Assembly: GCA_002508705.1 (NCBI GenBank)
Contig: DAYL01000029.1
Location: 23,916-87,915 of the forward strand
Length of the DNA stretch: 64,000 nt
DNA from: Methanoculleus sp. UBA374
GTDB lineage: Archaea; Halobacteriota; Methanomicrobia; Methanomicrobiales; Methanoculleaceae
Direction: 5' to 3'
This document shows, piece by piece, positions 15,871-24,494 of the stretch; within the stretch, counting starts at the first letter, position 1; each line of letters begins with the position of its first letter. The notes beneath the pieces were generated by a model, which was given only the letters and a program-made list of their open reading frames with translations, did no database searches and was not told the origin of the DNA. A program made the translations under genes and the position numbers.

Positions 15871-15892
15871 ATCTCCCCGCCTTCTGCCATGT

Positions 15893-16153
15893 ATGGCGGT
15901 AAGAGTACTAAGTTTCTACCAGGAGGGGTGCATGGGGTGCGAGGAGCAGACCCCGATCCTTCGTGAGGCGGCGACCGAACTCGGGATCGAGATCGAGGAG
16001 ATCGATGCCGTGGGAAACCCGCAGTATATCGAGGAGTATACCCTCCGGGTGACCCCTACGACCCTTGTGATCGAGGATGACGAGGTCCGGGAGCGAATGG
16101 AGGGGCTCGTTCACCGTGAGGACCTTGAGGCGGCAATCCGGCGGCACCTGTAA
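15893..16153 (+). CDS. thioredoxin/glutaredoxin-like protein
   Basis: The protein has 86 residues, the size of small archaeal thioredoxin-like proteins. The active-site motif is CMGC near residue 13-16 (FYQEGCMGCEEQTP), followed by a conserved cis-Pro segment RVTPTTLVI around residue 55-60. It should reduce protein disulfides or accept electrons from a thioredoxin reductase; no reductase gene is nearby. CMGC in place of CGPC makes the redox potential hard to predict. It is convergent with the HVO_0476 gene, with stop codons one base apart. Confidence 0.85.
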   Translation: MAVRVLSFYQEGCMGCEEQTPILREAATELGIEIEEIDAVGNPQYIEEYTLRVTPTTLVIEDDEVRERMEGLVHREDLEAAIRRHL

Positions 16154-16744
16154 TTACTCCCTCCGATAGCCCCTATCGAGGTAGCCGTAGATCCGCCTCA
16201 CCCTTCGGGCTACCGTCTTCCAACCGTCCTTTCGGATGACCGGGCCGTCGCGAAGTTTAATATGCGATATCTTGATCCGCCGCCCGCCGAAGGTGTAAGA
16301 CTCTCCGACGACGAACTCCTCCTCCCCTTCCGCCGTCTGATAGAGCGGAAGGGTTGTGCGCCCGGAGTGGACGGACGCCCGCACCACGACCTGCTCGATC
16401 CCCCGTGTCCAGAGGGTTGTCACCTCCCCGGCCTCCGCCCGGCGGACTCTCTTCTCTCCGGTCTCGATGCCGGTGACCTCGACTCCGAAGACCTCGTCTC
16501 CGCATTCTGCGGCGATGCGGTCTCCGAGGCTCACAACCTCGCCTTCGAGCATCTCCACGCTGCAGACCTGCGACTCCGTCTCACGGCTCACGATTGCTTT
16601 GACGGTGAGCATACGGGGTTCGGGGGGCTTCGGTATCCGGTGAATCCGGCCGCACTCACTGCACTGCACCACCAGTTCGGCGGCTTCCCGGAGAACCTGG
16701 TGTTCGCACTCCTCGTTACAGACGGGGCAGAAAACACTCATCAT
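16154..16744 (-). CDS. HVO_0476-family zinc finger protein
   Basis: The protein has 196 residues. A zinc ribbon occupies the N-terminus (CPVCNEECEH...VVQCSECGRIH). The remainder, rich in Val/Glu/Arg with VSLGDRIAAECGDEVFGVEVTGIETG and a C-terminal RRIKISHIKLRDG, matches the archaeal HVO_0476 family. The function is not established; a nucleic-acid role is often suggested because of the ribbon. Start may be the second ATG at 16741. Divergent from the DUF371 gene with only 33 bases between starts, so promoters overlap. Confidence 0.85.
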   Translation of the reverse strand: MMSVFCPVCNEECEHQVLREAAELVVQCSECGRIHRIPKPPEPRMLTVKAIVSRETESQVCSVEMLEGEVVSLGDRIAAECGDEVFGVEVTGIETGEKRVRRAEAGEVTTLWTRGIEQVVVRASVHSGRTTLPLYQTAEGEEEFVVGESYTFGGRRIKISHIKLRDGPVIRKDGWKTVARRVRRIYGYLDRGYRRE

Positions 16745-16777
16745 TCATTAGCAATTGAAGCCCTCACCTAATTAAGC

Positions 16778-17218
16778 ATGAAGGCGAGGGATATCGTGCG
16801 GGCGCGGGGCCACCCGCTTGTCCGGGGGACCCACCCGACAACGTTTGAAGTGACAAAAGACGAAACACTGACACTCTCCGGCGACTGCATCATCGGCGTC
16901 GCCGCCGACAAGGGCGCCGCCGACCTCGACCCCGATCTCAAGGCGCTGCTCCGCGACGACCGTGCGGTCCTCACGACCCGCCTTACCGCGGGAGACAAGA
17001 CCGTCGAGGTCAGTTCAAGGGGCAGCGCAGCGCTCACCCTGGACCACCCCGCGGACCTTGTCTGGCGGCGGAGCGACTTTATCTCCGACCGGACCATAGG
17101 CATCCGCGCCGACCATGTCGCGGCGAGCCTTCCCCGGGAGTTCATCGAGGCGCTCCGGCGGGGGGAAGAACTGGTGGTCGAACTTGAGGCGGAGGTTTCG
17201 GAGAACGACCGCCCGTAG
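16778..17218 (+). CDS. DUF371 family protein
   Basis: The protein has 146 residues with the DUF371 pattern: ARGHPLVRGTHPTTFEVTKD near the start, GDCIIGVAADKGAADL, then a middle VSSRGSAALTL. The family is archaeal and uncharacterised; the small beta-rich fold and conservation suggest a housekeeping role. The gene begins 33 bases from the divergent HVO_0476 gene. Confidence 0.85.
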   Translation: MKARDIVRARGHPLVRGTHPTTFEVTKDETLTLSGDCIIGVAADKGAADLDPDLKALLRDDRAVLTTRLTAGDKTVEVSSRGSAALTLDHPADLVWRRSDFISDRTIGIRADHVAASLPREFIEALRRGEELVVELEAEVSENDRP

Positions 17219-17569
17219 GATGCGACGGTTCTGACGAACCGGAGCTTGAGAAACTCGAAGAGTTTCGAGCGGGAGTTTGAGCACCGAAGGATGTGAGCGG
17301 CTCACCGGGTGCTGTGCATCCCGTCCCGGATCTCTCCGAGCACCAGCACGCCTATTGCAAGGAGGAGATTGGCCGTCAGGGGCCCGACGACAAAAGCGGT
17401 CCCGTTCAGGACCGTAACGACGCATGGTGCGCCGTTCGATGGTATATACACTCTGAAAGGAGAGGAATGATGCCGGTTCATCCTCACGCATGCGGAGAGC
17501 GTCTTTTTTTGCCCGTCCATGACGACCGGGGATAGGTTTATCCGCTACGACGCGGGGAACAGGGGAAAC
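17219..17569. other. 351-base gap with inverted repeat and promoter
   Basis: It has an inverted repeat GAAACTC-gaa-GAGTTTC at 17250-17266, possibly a terminator or part of a genomic repeat, and a rightward TATA-like GGTATATAC at 17441-17449. A purine-rich GAAAGGAGAGGA at 17455-17466 precedes a 22-codon frame (17467-17535), but transcription from the TATA box would start too late to include that site. A 72-residue minus frame (17302-17520) has no supporting signals. Confidence 0.45.
17441..17449 (+). promoter_or_regulatory. TATA-like element upstream of histidine kinase gene
   Basis: GGTATATAC lies about 120 bases before the preferred kinase start at 17570. It is the only TATA-like site on this strand in the gap. 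Confidence 0.4.
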
Positions 17570-19519
17570 ATGCAACCGTTCACCCCGGCGCTCGACGCCC
17601 TCCTTGACCAACTGGAGACGCTCGTCCGCCGTCTCCGTTCATCAGGGGCCGGAGAGGGTACGGCACCTGTGGATGCCCTGCTCCTGCAAAAAAGATCGTG
17701 CGAACTGAGCGAATTGATCGATGCTCTGATCGCCGGCATCCGGAGCGTCGGCGTCGAATGCCGGCGGTACCGGGGCCGCTTTCTTCACCTCCCGGCGGGG
17801 TGCTTCTGCACCGATCCGGACGGCGTCATCCTGGAAGCGAATCGGGCGGCGTGCGCTCTGCTCGGTCTTTCTCCCGACAGCCTGCAGGGGACCCCCCTCA
17901 GCACTTACCTCCATCCCGGGTGCATTCCGGCCTTCCAATCGGCGGTTGCAGCCCTCTCCCGGGGCGGCGAGGTGCCGGCGCAGGAGTTCCTGCTTGGCAG
18001 AACCGGTGGCGCCGTTCCGGTTACCCTGGCGGCCTCGATCTCGCGCGATCCCGGCGACGGGGCGACCGAGTACCTCTGGGTCATCGTCACGGCGCCGGGA
18101 CAGGAGAGGGTCGAAACGACCCTCCGGGAGAGCGAAGAACGCTACCGTGAACTGACCGAAAACATCAGCGACGCCTTCCTTGCCCTTGACCGCGACGCCC
18201 GTATCGTCTCCTGGAACCGGTCGGCGGCCCGTCTCTCGGGCCGCTCCGAGGAAGAAGCCCTCGGGAAGAGTCTCTACGATCTCTTCCCGGAGCTCCGGAA
18301 CGAGGCGGTTACCGGGTTCTTTCGTACGGTCATGGAGACCGGCAGGGCCGGTGTGAGCGAATACCCGCTCCCTCTGCGCGGTTGCGATTACATCTTCGAG
18401 GTGCGCGCCATCCCGACCCGCGGGGGCGTCTCCGTCTATCTCCGGGACATCTCGGACCGCCGGAGGGTGGAAGAGGCTCTCCGGAGAAGCGAGGAGGAGT
18501 ATCGTGCGGTCGTAGAGAGTCAGACCGAGTTGATCTACCGCCGGCTCCCCGATGGCACCATCACCTTCGCGAACGATGCCTACTGCCGCTCCGTCGGCAT
18601 CCCGTGCGAACATCTCCTCGGGCGACGATACGCCCCCACCGTCCCGGCCGACGATCTGGTCCGAGTCCAGCGGAACCATGCCTCCCTCACCTCCGAACAC
18701 CCTGCCGTCACGGTCGAGCACCGGGTGGTCATGCCGGACGGCAGGGTCCGGTGGCAGCAGTGGATCGATACGGCGTTCTTCGATGAGCAGGGTTCCGTCG
18801 TCGAGTATCAATCGGTGGGCCGGGACATCACCGATGCGCGGATGGCCGGGGAGGCGCTCCTCCTCGCGAACCGGAAACTCAACCTGCTCTCGGACGTGAC
18901 CCGACACGACATCTTAAACCTGCTCAACGTGCTCTCGGGTTACCTCGACCTCTCCCGGGAACAGACGGACGACCCGGAGCTGCAGAAATATTTCCGAAAG
19001 GAAGAAGAGGCCATCCTGGGTATCCGGCGCTACATGGCCTTCACCGGGGATTATCAGGACATCGGCGCGGCCTCCCCCGTCTGGCAGGATATATCGCGGA
19101 TAGTCAGTGAAGCGATGGCAGGGCTCGAGATGGGGGAGGTTTCCGTCGAGGTGCGGGCGGACGCCATTGAAGTGTATGTCGACCCCCTCATCGCCCGGGT
19201 GTTTGCAAACCTCATCGATAACTCGCTCCGGCACGGCGGAGGCGTTACCCGGATACGCATCTATCTCGCAGAGTCTGAAGGCGGGGTCCGCATCGTCTAT
19301 GAAGACGACGGTATCGGCATCCCAGAAGCCGAAAAGGAACGGATATTCAAACGAGGATTCGGGCGGCAGACCGGATTCGGGCTCTTCCTCGCCCGGGAGA
19401 TCCTCGCGATCACGGATCTCTCCATCCGCGAGACCGGTGAGCCCGGGGAAGGTGCGCGGTTTGAGATCGATGTCCCCCCCGGGTTCTACCGGTTCACCGG
19501 TCGCGGCCGAGCTCCGTAA
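17570..19519 (+). CDS. PAS-domain sensor histidine kinase
   Basis: The protein has 649 residues from the ATG at 17570, which has AGGGGAA upstream; an in-frame ATG at 17519 has no ribosome site. Three PAS domains occupy about 70-180, 190-310 and 315-430. The phosphoacceptor region is VTRHDILNLLNVLSGYLDLS (His in RHD, about residue 450), and the ATPase domain follows with NLIDNSLRHGG (N box) and DDGIGIPE (G1 box). There are no membrane segments, so it is a cytoplasmic sensor. No response regulator is adjacent. Its 3' end overlaps the convergent xseB gene by 26 bases. Confidence 0.93.
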   Translation: MQPFTPALDALLDQLETLVRRLRSSGAGEGTAPVDALLLQKRSCELSELIDALIAGIRSVGVECRRYRGRFLHLPAGCFCTDPDGVILEANRAACALLGLSPDSLQGTPLSTYLHPGCIPAFQSAVAALSRGGEVPAQEFLLGRTGGAVPVTLAASISRDPGDGATEYLWVIVTAPGQERVETTLRESEERYRELTENISDAFLALDRDARIVSWNRSAARLSGRSEEEALGKSLYDLFPELRNEAVTGFFRTVMETGRAGVSEYPLPLRGCDYIFEVRAIPTRGGVSVYLRDISDRRRVEEALRRSEEEYRAVVESQTELIYRRLPDGTITFANDAYCRSVGIPCEHLLGRRYAPTVPADDLVRVQRNHASLTSEHPAVTVEHRVVMPDGRVRWQQWIDTAFFDEQGSVVEYQSVGRDITDARMAGEALLLANRKLNLLSDVTRHDILNLLNVLSGYLDLSREQTDDPELQKYFRKEEEAILGIRRYMAFTGDYQDIGAASPVWQDISRIVSEAMAGLEMGEVSVEVRADAIEVYVDPLIARVFANLIDNSLRHGGGVTRIRIYLAESEGGVRIVYEDDGIGIPEAEKERIFKRGFGRQTGFGLFLAREILAITDLSIRETGEPGEGARFEIDVPPGFYRFTGRGRAP

Positions 19520-19679
19520 GTTTCATCTCGGCCGAGCCGAGGAGGTCTTCACACTGCTTCACGAGGAGCGCACCCCGCTCGTAGATGGCGATGCTCTCCT
19601 CAAGGCTCGCATCGCCGTCTTCCAGTCTCCGGACAATCTTCCGGAGTTCTTCCAGCATCTCTTCAAAGGTCTCCGTCAT
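19494..19679 (-). CDS. xseB: exodeoxyribonuclease VII small subunit
   Basis: The 61-residue size and pattern are typical of XseB: FEEMLEELRKIVRRLEDGDASLEES, then a helix with YERGALLVKQCEDLL. XseB binds XseA to form the single-strand-specific exonuclease that cuts DNA to acid-soluble oligonucleotides. The start overlaps the end of xseA by 17 bases, so the subunits are co-translated. Exonuclease VII is mainly bacterial, which suggests acquisition by transfer into this lineage. Confidence 0.93.
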   Translation of the reverse strand: MTETFEEMLEELRKIVRRLEDGDASLEESIAIYERGALLVKQCEDLLGSAEMKLTELGRDR

Positions 19680-20913
19680 ACCGTATCTCCTCCACGACGG
19701 CTCTCGCCCATCCGTCCTTCATCCGGAGCACCACCGGGCCTCCGGGCCGGAGGTCGCGGGCGCTCCTCGCAATCTTCCCGTCCGCCTCGACGATACAATA
19801 GCCCCGTTCGAGGACGGCGAGAGGGTTTTTCCCGGATAGGTCCGCGCGGACCTCCGCGAAGGCGGACCGCTCCCGCTGCACCCGGGCGAGCGCTGCCCGC
19901 CGGAGCGCCTCCTCCTGCTCGGCGAGGCGCTGCATCCGCTCGTGAATCCGGCGGACGAGTCTTTGGGGATGCATCCGCCCCCGGAGGTCCCCGACCTCGC
20001 TCTGCAGGGCGGCGAGGCGGTGGAAGAGGAGCGACCGCATCCGTTCATCGCACCCCCGGAGTTCCCGGAGCACCTCCTCACGGTCGGGTACGGCCCGTTC
20101 CGCCGCCGCCGACGGCGTCGGCGCCCGGAGGTCCGCGGCGAAGTCGCAGAGGGCGGTGTCCACCTCATGCCCGACGGCGCTGATCACCGGCGTCTTGCAT
20201 GCCGCGACGGCCCGCACGACGTCGGGGTGGTTGAAAGGGAAGAGATCTTCGAAACTCCCGCCGCCGCGTCCGACGATGATCACGTCCACGCGTCCATCGA
20301 TCCGCCGGATCGCTTCCGCGATCTCCGCGTGCGCCCCCTCGCCCTGGACGGCCGTCGGGGAGAGGACCACCTCGGCCGGGTACCGGCGCGCGATGACCGA
20401 GAGGATATCCTTCACCGCCGCACCGGTCCGGGAGGTGACCACGCCGATCCGGCGGGGGAAGAGGGGCAGGGGCCGCTTCCGCTCCGGGGCAAAGAGCCCC
20501 TCGGCGTCGAGCTCCCGCTTCCAGCGCTCGACCATGAGGTGGCGCTCGCCGGCGCCCGCCGGGAGCATCTCCCGGACGATGAACTGATACCTGCCGTGCG
20601 GCTCGTAGACCTCCACGGACCCCCATGCGAGGACGTCCATGCCGTCTTTCGGCTCAAAGCCGAGTCCCGATGCATACGTACGCCACATGACGCAGTTGAT
20701 CAGCGCAGAGTTCGTCCCGTTCCGTTCCGAGAGCGAGAAGTAGCGGTGTCCGGAGGAATGGTCCTTGTAGTTGGTCACCTCCCCCCGCACCCAGATCTGA
20801 TGCAGGCGTGCGTCGTCAAGGAGGTCGCAGATGAGTCCCGAAACCTCCGAAACCCGGTGGATCGGGGTGCCGAACCGGTCCGGGTCGGCAGAAGGGCCGC
20901 TCAACATCATCAC
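19663..20913 (-). CDS. xseA: exodeoxyribonuclease VII large subunit
   Basis: The protein has 416 residues, normal for XseA. The N-terminal OB domain has IWVRGEVTNYKDHSSGHRYF. The catalytic domain has PRRIGVVTSRTGAAVKDIL and VDVIIVGRGGGSFEDLFPF followed by VISAVGHEVDTALCDFAADLRAPTPSAAAE (GHE-D-T-L-D signature). A long helical region precedes the C-terminus. It degrades single-stranded DNA in both directions. The start may be the third ATG at 20907. A divergent gene begins 37 bases away, with a shared AT-rich spacer. Confidence 0.95.
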   Translation of the reverse strand: MMMLSGPSADPDRFGTPIHRVSEVSGLICDLLDDARLHQIWVRGEVTNYKDHSSGHRYFSLSERNGTNSALINCVMWRTYASGLGFEPKDGMDVLAWGSVEVYEPHGRYQFIVREMLPAGAGERHLMVERWKRELDAEGLFAPERKRPLPLFPRRIGVVTSRTGAAVKDILSVIARRYPAEVVLSPTAVQGEGAHAEIAEAIRRIDGRVDVIIVGRGGGSFEDLFPFNHPDVVRAVAACKTPVISAVGHEVDTALCDFAADLRAPTPSAAAERAVPDREEVLRELRGCDERMRSLLFHRLAALQSEVGDLRGRMHPQRLVRRIHERMQRLAEQEEALRRAALARVQRERSAFAEVRADLSGKNPLAVLERGYCIVEADGKIARSARDLRPGGPVVLRMKDGWARAVVEEIRYDGDL

Positions 20914-20949
20914 AATCTATTAGACCGATGGTTTATATCAAGTAGTGTT

Positions 20950-21774
20950 ATGGGCCGTTTTTCCGTCTCGACCATGTTCTTCCACGAATACCCGTGCGAC
21001 TACATCTTCGACTACATTGCCGAGTCCGGTCTCGACTGTCTCGAATTCTGGGTAGAGACGCCGTACTTCTGGCTTCGCGACCGTCCCGAAGCCGAACTCG
21101 CCGGGTGGATTGCCGATCACCCGGAACTCTCGCCGATCACCGTTCACGCGCCGACGCTCGACTTGAATCCCTGTTCCATCAACCCGAAGGTGGCCGAGAT
21201 CACGGTCGAATACACCCTCGAAGCCATCCAGATGGCGGACCGGGTGGGCGCCGCCGTGGTCACCGTCCACCCGGGGAGAAGGACGGCGAAACGGCGCCCG
21301 AGTGCCTATGACTACCGGCGGTTCGAGGTTTACATCGCCCGGCTCCGGGAGGTCGCGGAGGGGGCGCAGGTAAAGGTGGCGATCGAGAACCTGGAGCCCC
21401 GGGCCAACGCCCTGCTCTATACGGCGGAGGATGCGGTCGAAATACTGGAGCGGGAACCGTGGCTCTGGTTCACGCTGGATATGGGGCACGCCATGATGGC
21501 GTCCCCAAAAGAGGTGGACCGGTTCATCGACCTCTGCATCGATCGGACGGTAAACGTCCACGTCAGCGCCATCGGGGCGAACGGGCGGCCCCACTACCCC
21601 ATTCATAACGACCCGGGAGCGTTGCGGGTGCTCACGGAACTTGCCGATCTGGGCTACAGCGGGCACCTCACCCTGGAACTCGAAGACCTGATCTTCTCGA
21701 AGCCTCTCTGTGCTGAAGAGAAGATAGTGCTCCTGATGCAGGAAACGGAGGCTCTAAAAGAAGCCTTCTTCTGA
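20950..21774 (+). CDS. TIM-barrel sugar isomerase/endonuclease IV-like protein
   Basis: The protein has 274 residues from the ATG at 20950. It belongs to the xylose-isomerase-like TIM-barrel (AP endonuclease 2) superfamily, shown by ITVHAPTLDLNP, VVTVHPGR, VKVAIENLEP, WFTLDMGHAM and a late LTLELED, the metal-ligand His/Glu/Asp set. It could act on sugar phosphates or abasic DNA; the short length favours the isomerase-like group. It diverges from xseA across 36 bases containing TTTATATCA, a probable TATA box. The open frame extends far upstream through the antisense of xseA, which is a high-GC artefact. Confidence 0.85.
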   Translation: MGRFSVSTMFFHEYPCDYIFDYIAESGLDCLEFWVETPYFWLRDRPEAELAGWIADHPELSPITVHAPTLDLNPCSINPKVAEITVEYTLEAIQMADRVGAAVVTVHPGRRTAKRRPSAYDYRRFEVYIARLREVAEGAQVKVAIENLEPRANALLYTAEDAVEILEREPWLWFTLDMGHAMMASPKEVDRFIDLCIDRTVNVHVSAIGANGRPHYPIHNDPGALRVLTELADLGYSGHLTLELEDLIFSKPLCAEEKIVLLMQETEALKEAFF

Positions 21775-21780
21775 AGCGCT

Positions 21781-21791
21781 GGATTTATAAT
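21781..21791 (+). promoter_or_regulatory. TATA box for CNNM/CorC-like gene
   Basis: GGATTTATAAT lies just after the TIM-barrel gene stop and about 90 bases before the transporter start. Confidence 0.5.
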
Positions 21792-21813
21792 CCCTGCCCG
21801 CGACATAATTCAT

Positions 21814-21882
21814 ATGTTCGACGATTCAACGGACTATCATATGCAGCCGCTGGATGCGGCGTGGAGTAAATGGCAATCGTAG
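21814..21882 (+). CDS. possible 22-residue upstream ORF overlapping the CNNM/CorC start
   Basis: An ATG at 21814, about 25 bases after the TATA box, opens a frame of 22 codons (MFDDSTDYHMQP, then LDAAWSKWQS) that stops at 21880-21882, 13 bases inside the next gene. Its position at the expected transcript start would allow leaderless translation and coupling. It may be only chance; it shows no family. Confidence 0.3.
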   Translation: MFDDSTDYHMQPLDAAWSKWQS

Positions 21883-23150
21883 ACCTTGTAACCATAGAGA
21901 TCATATTATTTCTTATCTGTCTGCTTCTCTCGGGCTTCTTCTCAAGTTCTGAGGTTGCCCTTATATCGATAACCCGGGCAAAAGTCCACGCACTCCTCAG
22001 TCAGGATCGGAAGGGGGCGAAAGCACTCGATGCGCTGAAGCGGTCGAATGATACCATCCAGCTCACCACCCTGATCGGGAGCATCGTCGTAAACGTGGCT
22101 GCAGCCGCGCTCGCGACCGGGATCGCCGTCGGTATCTACGGTGATGCCGGTGTCGGAATAGCGGCCGGCGTCACAATACTCCTGATACTGGTATTCGGTG
22201 AGATCGGCCCGAAGATGTATGCCTCCCGGGACCCCGAGGGCCTCGCGCTCCGTGTCGCCCGGCCCATCCTTTACCTCTCAAAGGTACTCTATCCGGTGCT
22301 CTGGGTTTCGGACCGCATCCAGCGGCAGTTCGCCTTCAGGTCCGGCGTGTCCGAGCCGGTCGTCACCGAAGAGGAGATCAAGGAATGGATCGATGTCGGT
22401 GAGGAGGAGGGAACTATCGAGGAGGAAGAGCGGGACATGCTCTACTCGGTGCTGCGCTTCGGCGATACGACGGTCCGCGAGGTGATGACGCCGCGTGTCG
22501 ACGTCGTTATGATCGAGGATACGGCCACGATCGAGAATGCTCTCTCTGTCTTCAACGAGACGGGCTTCTCCCGGATTCCGGTCTACCACGAGCGGATCGA
22601 CAACGTCGTCGGGCTTTTAAACGTGAAAGACCTTTTTGCAGCGCTCTTCCGCAGGCAGACGATCGCGACGCTCCGGGACCTGATGTACGAGCCCTACTTT
22701 GTCCCCGAGAGCAAGAAGATCGATGAACTCCTAAAGGAACTCCAGGTAAAGAAGCAGCATATGGCGGTCGTCCTCGACGAGTACGGGTCGTTTGCCGGGA
22801 TCGTGACGGTCGAAGACATGCTCGAGGAACTGGTCGGCGAGATCATGGACGAATTCGACGAGGAGGAGCCCGAGGTGCAGAAGATCGAAGAGGGCGTCTA
22901 TCAGGTCGATGCTCGGGCGTGGGTGGAACACCTCAACGAGGACCTGCACCTCAACCTCCCGGTGACGGATTCGTATGAGAGTGTCGGCGGTCTTGTTATC
23001 GACCGGCTGGGGCACATTCCCCGCCGCGGCGAGGTGGTCAAGATCGAGGAGAGCAACATCACGCTGGTTGTGATGCAGATGCGGGGTCGGCGGATCGTGA
23101 AGGTGAAAGTGATCATTGCGCCCCCGACCCCGTCGGAGGAGGCCCGGTAA
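21870..23150 (+). CDS. CNNM/CorC-type membrane transporter (DUF21, CBS pair, CorC_HlyC)
   Basis: The protein has 426 residues. Residues 1-160 form a DUF21 membrane domain with FLICLLLSGFFSSSEVALISI, a TLIGSIVVNVAAAALATG helix and VFGEIGPKMYA. Two CBS domains follow (DTTVREVMTPRVDVVMI and RDLMYEPYFVPESKKIDELL) and a C-terminal CorC_HlyC domain (SYESVGGLVIDRLGHIPRRGE). This family exports Mg2+/Co2+ or Na+-coupled divalent cations and senses nucleotides through CBS. GTGGAGTAA directly precedes the start. The purN gene follows after 19 bases. Confidence 0.92.
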   Translation: MAIVDLVTIEIILFLICLLLSGFFSSSEVALISITRAKVHALLSQDRKGAKALDALKRSNDTIQLTTLIGSIVVNVAAAALATGIAVGIYGDAGVGIAAGVTILLILVFGEIGPKMYASRDPEGLALRVARPILYLSKVLYPVLWVSDRIQRQFAFRSGVSEPVVTEEEIKEWIDVGEEEGTIEEEERDMLYSVLRFGDTTVREVMTPRVDVVMIEDTATIENALSVFNETGFSRIPVYHERIDNVVGLLNVKDLFAALFRRQTIATLRDLMYEPYFVPESKKIDELLKELQVKKQHMAVVLDEYGSFAGIVTVEDMLEELVGEIMDEFDEEEPEVQKIEEGVYQVDARAWVEHLNEDLHLNLPVTDSYESVGGLVIDRLGHIPRRGEVVKIEESNITLVVMQMRGRRIVKVKVIIAPPTPSEEAR

Positions 23151-23169
23151 AACCCGGGGAGTGAAACCT

Positions 23170-23796
23170 ATGGATCCAGGGAGACCTGTTTACACAAAAC
23201 GGATAGCATTCCTCGCCTCGGGGCGAGGATCGAACTTTCAGGCCGTGCTCGACGCCATCGCGGCCGGGGAGATCCCCGCGGTCTGCGTCGGTCTCGTCAC
23301 CGACAACCCCCGGGCTCACGCGATTGAGCGGGCAAAAGACGCCGGCATCCCGGCGACGGTCGTCGAGTATGCGCGGTTTCCGTCGAAGGCTGCCTATGAA
23401 GAGGGGCTTCTTGCCGCGATGCGGAACTGTCGGGCGGACCTCTTCGTCCTTGCCGGCTACATGCGGATCCTCGGCGCCGCAATCGTTCACGAGTTCTCAG
23501 GCCGGATGATAAACATCCACCCCGCCCTGCTCCCGGCGTTTGCCGGGCTGCACGCCCAGCGGCAGGCGGTGGAATACGGAGTGAAGGTCTCGGGCTGCAC
23601 GGTCCACCTCGTGGATGAAGGGACGGATACCGGCCCCATCGTTGTCCAGCGGTGCGTGCCGGTCCTCCCGGACGACGACGAAACGGCACTCGCCGACCGA
23701 ATCCTCGTCGAGGAGCACAAAGCCCTTCCGCTTGCCGTGAAACTCTTCTGCGAGGACCGCCTGGAGGTCACCGGTCGGCGGGTGCGGGTCCGCTGA
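23170..23796 (+). CDS. purN: phosphoribosylglycinamide formyltransferase
   Basis: The protein has 208 residues from the ATG at 23170 (GGGGAGTG upstream); the open frame begins earlier, inside the neighbour. It has the PurN signature: IAFLASGRGSNFQAVLDAI, the formate-site motif GRMINIHPALLPAFAG with conserved Asn-Ile-His, and GCTVHLVDEGTDTGPI with the catalytic Asp. It transfers formyl from formyl-tetrahydrofolate to GAR in purine synthesis. It is probably co-transcribed with the CNNM/CorC gene. Confidence 0.94.
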   Translation: MDPGRPVYTKRIAFLASGRGSNFQAVLDAIAAGEIPAVCVGLVTDNPRAHAIERAKDAGIPATVVEYARFPSKAAYEEGLLAAMRNCRADLFVLAGYMRILGAAIVHEFSGRMINIHPALLPAFAGLHAQRQAVEYGVKVSGCTVHLVDEGTDTGPIVVQRCVPVLPDDDETALADRILVEEHKALPLAVKLFCEDRLEVTGRRVRVR

Positions 23797-23868
23797 CTCC
23801 GGGGACCAACCTCTTATATCCTTCCGCCTCCAATCTCAGAAACCTACCACTCGATGGAACGGATCGCC

Positions 23869-24186
23869 ATGGCAGATACTACACGAAAGTCGGGCTCCCG
23901 AAGGCTCGCCCGCGAGAGGGTCTCTCTCCTCTTTACGCGTGCCGCGGAGTTCTACCCGGAAAACCCCGAGTGGAGCAACCGCTGCGTGGAACTGGCCCGG
24001 AAGATCGGGATGCGTCATCGGATACGAATCGACCGGCCGCTGAAACGTCGGTTCTGCCACCGGTGCAACGCATATCTGGTCCCCGGGTCAAATGCACGGG
24101 TCAGGATCCACCGGGGCCGTGTGATTGTCACCTGTCTTACCTGCGGGCATCGGTCACGGTATCCGGTCGGGAGGTCTCGATCATGA
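23869..24186 (+). CDS. rnp4: ribonuclease P protein component 4 (Rpr2/Rpp21)
   Basis: The protein has 105 residues from the ATG at 23869, or 110 from 23854. Zinc ligands are CHRC and CLTCGH in the C-terminal half, with a basic helical N-terminus (RLARERVSLLF, WSNRCVELARKIGMRHRIRI), the standard Rpp21 layout. It pairs with Rpp29 and the RNase P RNA in tRNA 5' maturation. A TATA-like CTTATATCC lies at about 23811-23819. It overlaps the YhbY gene by an ATGA junction and opens the information-processing block. Confidence 0.93.
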   Translation: MADTTRKSGSRRLARERVSLLFTRAAEFYPENPEWSNRCVELARKIGMRHRIRIDRPLKRRFCHRCNAYLVPGSNARVRIHRGRVIVTCLTCGHRSRYPVGRSRS

Positions 24187-24443
24187 ACAGAGAGTCGTTT
24201 CAGGACCTTAAGCCCACTGTCTGGATCGGTAAGCGGGGCGCTACGAACGTCATGATCGATGAGATCCGGCGCCAGCTCAAAGATCGGAAGGTCGTCAAGG
24301 TCCGGTGGCTCAGGAATACCGAGATTGATCCCGAGGGGATTGCTGCATCGGCCGGTGCGGCTCTCCTTGAAGTCCGGGGGCGAACACTTGTCCTTGCGGA
24401 ACGGCAGAGTCACTCCGCCGGACGGCGTTCTCGAAATATATAA
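24183..24443 (+). CDS. YhbY/CRM-domain RNA-binding protein
   Basis: The protein has 86 residues, the size of the single CRM (CRS1-YhbY) domain. It has PTVWIGKRGATNVMIDEIRRQL, a GxxG-type motif (GKRG), and VVKVRWLR followed by GAALLEVRGRTLVLAE. YhbY-type proteins associate with pre-ribosomal particles. The start overlaps the rnp4 stop (ATGA). Its stop codon lies inside the TATA box of the S19e gene. Confidence 0.92.
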   Translation: MNRESFQDLKPTVWIGKRGATNVMIDEIRRQLKDRKVVKVRWLRNTEIDPEGIAASAGAALLEVRGRTLVLAERQSHSAGRRSRNI

Positions 24444-24444
24444 A
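24432..24444 (+). promoter_or_regulatory. TATA box for S19e gene, overlapping the upstream stop codon
   Basis: CGAAATATATAAA combines a BRE-like and TATA element. It ends 51 bases before the S19e start and overlaps the YhbY stop. Confidence 0.6.
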
Positions 24445-24494
24445 ACATCACTGGACGAATATGTAAAGACTGTTAGCGATAGTGAGGTTCATCT

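Noticed and set aside
17302..17520. 72-codon leftward frame with a hydrophobic stretch
   Set aside because: No ribosome site or correctly spaced TATA box; the region carries a rightward promoter for the kinase instead.
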